The translations under genes and the position numbers were made by a program. Below, in pieces: positions 59,982 through 64,000 of a stretch of 64,000 nt of DNA. The notes below the pieces were generated by a model that saw nothing but the letters and a program-made list of their open reading frames with translations, had not been told where the DNA came from and made no database searches. Source of the DNA: Alteromonas gilva (GTDB taxonomy: Bacteria > Pseudomonadota > Gammaproteobacteria > Enterobacterales > Alteromonadaceae); contig NZ_JAQQXP010000001.1 in assembly GCF_028595265.1 (NCBI RefSeq), forward strand, positions 1,798,001-1,862,000. The letters are read 5' to 3'. The first letter of the stretch is position 1. Each line of letters opens with the position of its first letter.

Positions 59982-62900
59982 ATGCGGTCGTTCCTTGATT
60001 TGTTTGCAATACCCAATACATCACTGTTAATTGTTGGTGAGTATAGTCTGCCGCTGGTTTTCCTCTCGGTTTCTATCGCCGTTTTTGCTTCTTTTATGGG
60101 CTTTCAGGTTGCCTCACAGGCAGCCACCGCGCGAACCCGCCACAATCGTTATAGCTTAATTGGCGTAGGCGCATTTGCACATGGCAGCGGCATTTGGTCG
60201 ATGCATTTTGTTGGTATGCTGGCCTTTGAGTTGTGCACGCCTGTATCTTACGACTGGCAGATCACCTTTCTCTCTATGATCCCCAGTGTCGCCTCGGCAT
60301 GGATCGCGCTTAGTTTAATGGCGCAGCAGCGCAACAATTACAGACAAATAATACTCGGAGGTGTGCTGGTTGGCACCGGTATTGGTGTTATGCACTACAC
60401 CGGCATGGCGGCCATGGACATGGCCCCGTTGCTGCGTTATGACCTTTATTTCTTCGGGCTTTCCATCGTGGTCGCAATCGTGTTGGCCATGCTGTCTTTG
60501 TGGGTTCGCCACGGACTCAGGTGGCTCATCAGTTCAGAACTTCACACCAATATATTGTCAGGTCTGGTGATGGGCTGTGCAATTTCGGGCATGCATTACA
60601 CCGGTATGTCTGCAGCGCGCTTCGTGCAGCCGCCGGGCCTTGAATTGAGCACGCAACCGTCAGAAATGTCACTGTACCTGGCTGCCTGTGTCACTTTCAT
60701 TTCAACGGTCATGATTGTTCTGGTGTTGGGTATTAGTCTGCTGGTTAAGTACCGAAAAGCATCCAGCGAAGCCAAAGCGGCGCAACTGCGCATGACCAGT
60801 TTGATGGAGTCGGCGGTTGAGGGCATCATTACCCTTGACTCCAAAGGCATCATTCGCACCGTCAATAAAGCCGTAACAAAAATACTTGGCTGGCAACGTG
60901 ACGAGGTGGTCGGTAAGTCCCTGGTGCATTTTTTACCACAAGAACGCCGGCGCTTTTTTACGCCACAATTTTTTGAGAGCGCCATGGAGCCTGAGGGAAT
61001 TAAACTACTCGGACACAGCCGTGACGGAGAAGCTTACAATAGTCACGGTCAACTGGTACCGCTGCGCACCAGTTTGTCGCATACTAAAGTCGCCGGTGAG
61101 TCGCTGTACATTTTGTTTATCGCGGACATTAGCGAACGCATCGCGATGGAAAAAACCATCAGAGAAAACGAACTTAAGTTTCGCTCCCTCATAGCAAATA
61201 TTCCCGGTATCGCCTATCGTTGCCTAAATCAGGATGATTGGCCTATGGTCTTCATTAGTGATGCGGTTGAAAGCATTACCGGTTACGCGGCAGAGGAGTT
61301 CCTGTTACCCAACCCGACAGTGAGCTTTACCGATTTGTTTTACCCGGATGATCTGCCGGTTATCGAAAACGCGGTGGCTGAGCAGCGTGAATACAATATG
61401 GAGTATCGTATTTACGATAAGCAGGGCAACTTGCTTTGGGTGCGAGAGCATGGTCGGTTTATTCGCGACGAGGATGACAATATTCTCTGGCTGGACGGTT
61501 TTATCATGGATATTACCGACCGCCGTAAAATGGAAGACGATTTGGTGCTCGCCAAAAACGCGGCCGAACAAGCTGCTGACGCTCGCGCTGCGTTTGTGGC
61601 AAATATGAGTCACGAAATCCGCACGCCAATGAACTCGGTTATTGGTTTTAGCGATATTTTGCTCGATACGCCGCTCAATACTGAGCAACATAAATACCTG
61701 TCAACCATCAACCGTTCTGCCCGTTCTTTATTGCATTTGCTGAATGATATTCTTGATAGCGCAAAGCTCGATAAGGGCAAGCTTGAGCTCGACGCGACCG
61801 ATTTTATATTGAGTGAAGAAGTCGACACGGTGATTTCAACATTCTGGCTGGAGGCGAAACGCAAAGGTTTAGCCCTGCAGGTTGAATTAGATAGTCAACT
61901 GGCCGGCGGCTATACCGGCTCGCCTGAAAGGATCAGGCAGGTGTTGAGTAACCTTATTGGCAATGCGGTGAAATTCACCGAATCCGGAAGCGTACGCGTG
62001 CACATCGTGCCGGTGGGCGCAGGGCAGGTAGAGTTTACGATAGAAGATACCGGCATTGGCATGACCGGGGAACAATGCGCAACCGTGTTCGATCCCTTTG
62101 CCCAGGCCGACGCCTCAATGTCGCGCCGATTTGGCGGTACAGGCCTTGGCACAACCATTAGTAAACAACTGGTCGAACTGATGGGCGGCACTATCAGTGT
62201 TAAAAGTCAGCCAGCAAAAGGTACGCAGTTTACCTTCAGGTTGCCGTTGACACCCATTGATAATGTTAAGCACCTTAAAACCAACAAGGCGATACAACTG
62301 CCACCGCTGCGTATTCTTATTGTTGACGATATCGAACAAAATATTGAATTGCTTAATTTATTGCTACATCGCGCAGGCCATCAGGTTGCCACTGCCAGAG
62401 ACGGTCAGCAGGCGCTCGATGCCATGACGCAGCAGGATTTTGATGTGGTATTGATGGATTTACAAATGCCTGTGATGGATGGGCTCTCTGCGGCTCGAAA
62501 ACGTCGCGAGTATGAACGCAGACACGGTTTGAAGGCACTGCCGATCATTGCGTTAACGGCCAGTGTATTAGCGCAGGACAAAAAATCAGCCACTGCCGCC
62601 GGTATGGAAGGTTTTGCCAACAAGCCCATCGACTTTCCGGTACTTTGTCATGAAATAGCCCGCGTACTGGGCATTCACGGGAGTGCACTGACGGCGCGGC
62701 ACGAGCGCGCAGAAGACGTGCTCATAGACTGGTCGCGTGGCGAGAGCTTATGGGGCAGTAAGCATAAGTTAAGCAAAGAAATTCATCGTTTCGTTGACGA
62801 TTTTCGCGCCGCTGAACGCAGTTTTGTTAGGTTAAATGAGAATGAAGATTTTGCCGGGCTTAACGCGCTTGCCCATCGTTTTAAAGGCGTTGCGGGCAAC

Positions 62901-63278
62901 CTCGGGCTGATTCAAATTATGCGCAGGCTAAGACAAATTGAAATAAACTGCGCAGACAGGCTGAGCGCAACGCCGTTGATAACCGACTTGTTTGCATTGT
63001 TGCCAGCAGTGCAAGATGCGCTCAGTGAGCAGCAGCAAACTGAATTAATGCACTATATCAACGTAGACTCCAAACGCTTGCGAGAGCTGCTTGAAAACAT
63101 ATTAGTGTCGGTAAATAATAACCGTATCAACCAGGATGAACTCGATGCGCTGGCTGTATTTACCCAGAGTCACTACGCCGAGCCGGTACAAACCATACTC
63201 GATGCAATCGAAGATTTTGAGTTTGAACAGGCTGTCGCAGCCCTTAGCAAGCTTATAAATGAGTTAAGTGATAACTAA
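59982..63278 (+). CDS. MHYT-PAS-PAS hybrid sensor kinase with receiver and Hpt domains
   Basis: This 1098-residue inner-membrane protein begins with an MHYT domain of about seven helices (residues 20-260) bearing three MHxxG-like motifs ([24 protein letters not shown]). MHYT domains are proposed to bind copper and sense diatomic gases or redox. Two PAS domains follow (about 275-395 and 400-525), then HisKA (H544 in SHEIRTPMN), HATPase ([10 protein letters not shown]), a receiver (D826) and Hpt (H965 in [10 protein letters not shown]). The full phosphorelay is in one chain. The HD-GYP receiver protein encoded 1 nt downstream is the likely target. Confidence 0.92.
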   Translation: MRSFLDLFAIPNTSLLIVGEYSLPLVFLSVSIAVFASFMGFQVASQAATARTRHNRYSLIGVGAFAHGSGIWSMHFVGMLAFELCTPVSYDWQITFLSMIPSVASAWIALSLMAQQRNNYRQIILGGVLVGTGIGVMHYTGMAAMDMAPLLRYDLYFFGLSIVVAIVLAMLSLWVRHGLRWLISSELHTNILSGLVMGCAISGMHYTGMSAARFVQPPGLELSTQPSEMSLYLAACVTFISTVMIVLVLGISLLVKYRKASSEAKAAQLRMTSLMESAVEGIITLDSKGIIRTVNKAVTKILGWQRDEVVGKSLVHFLPQERRRFFTPQFFESAMEPEGIKLLGHSRDGEAYNSHGQLVPLRTSLSHTKVAGESLYILFIADISERIAMEKTIRENELKFRSLIANIPGIAYRCLNQDDWPMVFISDAVESITGYAAEEFLLPNPTVSFTDLFYPDDLPVIENAVAEQREYNMEYRIYDKQGNLLWVREHGRFIRDEDDNILWLDGFIMDITDRRKMEDDLVLAKNAAEQAADARAAFVANMSHEIRTPMNSVIGFSDILLDTPLNTEQHKYLSTINRSARSLLHLLNDILDSAKLDKGKLELDATDFILSEEVDTVISTFWLEAKRKGLALQVELDSQLAGGYTGSPERIRQVLSNLIGNAVKFTESGSVRVHIVPVGAGQVEFTIEDTGIGMTGEQCATVFDPFAQADASMSRRFGGTGLGTTISKQLVELMGGTISVKSQPAKGTQFTFRLPLTPIDNVKHLKTNKAIQLPPLRILIVDDIEQNIELLNLLLHRAGHQVATARDGQQALDAMTQQDFDVVLMDLQMPVMDGLSAARKRREYERRHGLKALPIIALTASVLAQDKKSATAAGMEGFANKPIDFPVLCHEIARVLGIHGSALTARHERAEDVLIDWSRGESLWGSKHKLSKEIHRFVDDFRAAERSFVRLNENEDFAGLNALAHRFKGVAGNLGLIQIMRRLRQIEINCADRLSATPLITDLFALLPAVQDALSEQQQTELMHYINVDSKRLRELLENILVSVNNNRINQDELDALAVFTQSHYAEPVQTILDAIEDFEFEQAVAALSKLINELSDN

Positions 63279-63279
63279 C

Positions 63280-64000
63280 ATGCAGACACTAGCGCCGAAA
63301 CCCACACTGTTAATCGTTGACGATGAGTCGGCCAATCTACGGGTGCTTAAGCATATTCTCCATGATGACTATGTGCTGGCGTTTGCGAAAAGCGGCCCGG
63401 AGGCGTTAAGAGTTGCCGAGGCACAGCTACCGGATTTGATTTTGCTCGATGTGATGATGCCTGGCATGACCGGTTTTGATGTGTGTGAAAAGCTTAAAGC
63501 AAATGCGATTACCCGCGCCATTCCGGTGATTTTTGTTACCGCCCTGAGTGAAGACAACGATGAAGCGCAAGGTTTTGCCGTGGGCGCGGTTGACTACATT
63601 GCCAAGCCAATATCACCAGCCGTAGTGAGAGCCCGGGTTAATACGCACATTTCGTTAGTGCGAGCGGATGAATTAAAACGTACACGTTTACAGGTTGTGC
63701 AGCGGCTGGGAAGGGCGGCTGAATATAAAGACAACGAAACCGGCATGCACGTACTGCGCATGAGTCACTTTTCGAAGGTGCTGGCCCTGGCCTACGGATT
63801 TAATGAAGAGCAGGCCGAAACCCTGCTGCATGCAGCCCCCATGCACGATATCGGCAAAATTGGTATTCCGGACCACATCATGCTTAAACCGGGCAAACTC
63901 ACCACTGAAGAATTTGACGTTATGAAAACCCATCCGCTCATTGGCGCTGAAATTCTCGGTGAGGCCGACTCTGAATTGCTGCGGATAGCCAAGTCGGTAG
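63280..64000 (+). CDS. Response regulator with HD-GYP cyclic-di-GMP phosphodiesterase (3' end outside window)
   Basis: The ATG at 63280 starts 1 nt after the hybrid kinase stop codon. The 240 codons present contain a receiver domain (D57 in LILLDVMMPGMTGFD, KP loop AKPIS) and the start of an HD-GYP domain. The latter has YKDNETGMHVLRMSH, the catalytic HD pair at 189-190 (MHDIGKIGIPD) and THPLIGAEIL. The GYP motif lies beyond the window. This RpfG-like architecture degrades cyclic di-GMP when phosphorylated. It is expected to receive phosphate from the preceding hybrid kinase. Confidence 0.93.
   Translation, partial: MQTLAPKPTLLIVDDESANLRVLKHILHDDYVLAFAKSGPEALRVAEAQLPDLILLDVMMPGMTGFDVCEKLKANAITRAIPVIFVTALSEDNDEAQGFAVGAVDYIAKPISPAVVRARVNTHISLVRADELKRTRLQVVQRLGRAAEYKDNETGMHVLRMSHFSKVLALAYGFNEEQAETLLHAAPMHDIGKIGIPDHIMLKPGKLTTEEFDVMKTHPLIGAEILGEADSELLRIAKSV

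Overview
This window looks like chromosomal DNA of a marine, Alteromonas-like gammaproteobacterium. The basis is gene content: a maoP/hdfR pair, a recC-recB-recD operon without ptrA, three proteins resembling the DUF3718 family, an all-alpha dUTPase, tandem initiator tRNA genes and several TonB-dependent receptors. I see no prophage, insertion sequence, CRISPR array or toxin-antitoxin pair. Coding density is high and GC appears roughly even throughout.

Layout. 1-2413: the end of a DUF1328 membrane protein gene, a YfbR-like nucleotidase, a small helical protein and a lipoprotein. The DUF1328 gene and the lipoprotein gene each have a good sigma-54 (-24/-12) promoter. 2523-8020: one tightly packed minus-strand signalling operon in the order sigma-54-activating response regulator, 77-residue stand-alone histidine-kinase dimerisation domain, CHASE3 sensor kinase, Rcp1-type receiver and three-receiver hybrid kinase. 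I infer that this operon controls the nearby sigma-54 promoters. 8100-13123: a LysR regulator, a rhodanese divergent from a persulfide-sensor-like ArsR repressor, a PRC-barrel protein, maoP, a 56-residue small protein, hdfR (with a perfect inverted repeat touching its start codon) and a DUF2750 protein.

13292-24992: an RNase J-like nuclease, a giant periplasmic-propeller/PAS/GGDEF/EAL protein, a two-subunit molybdenum hydroxylase, a long-chain acyl-CoA synthetase, a dUTPase and a possible small membrane protein. 25152-33981: recC-recB-recD with overlapping reading frames. 34027-41236: a gamma-glutamyl-ligase-like enzyme (GCS2), two AstE/aspartoacylase-type hydrolases, an FNR-type-promoter-driven metzincin-like protease and moeB. 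41320-45601: moaB-moaC-moaD-moaE-modA-modB-modC, which would supply molybdenum cofactor to enzymes such as the hydroxylase at 19-22 kb. 45630-47132: hemN with an FNR-type site.

47168-52650: a TonB receptor, a small exported protein and three tandem DUF3718-like paralogues. The last four genes share a 24-nt three-half-site promoter element with fixed internal spacing, which is the clearest apparently undescribed regulatory signal here. 52743-56138: a LysR regulator, MscS plus an entericidin-like lipoprotein, pterin carbinolamine dehydratase and two identical initiator tRNA-fMet genes. 56241-64000: a Fur-controlled siderophore receptor with a PepSY reductase-like partner, then an MHYT/PAS hybrid kinase followed by a receiver/HD-GYP phosphodiesterase cut by the window end.

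None of the assignments was checked against a database. They rest on motifs, gene order and recognisable family sequence.
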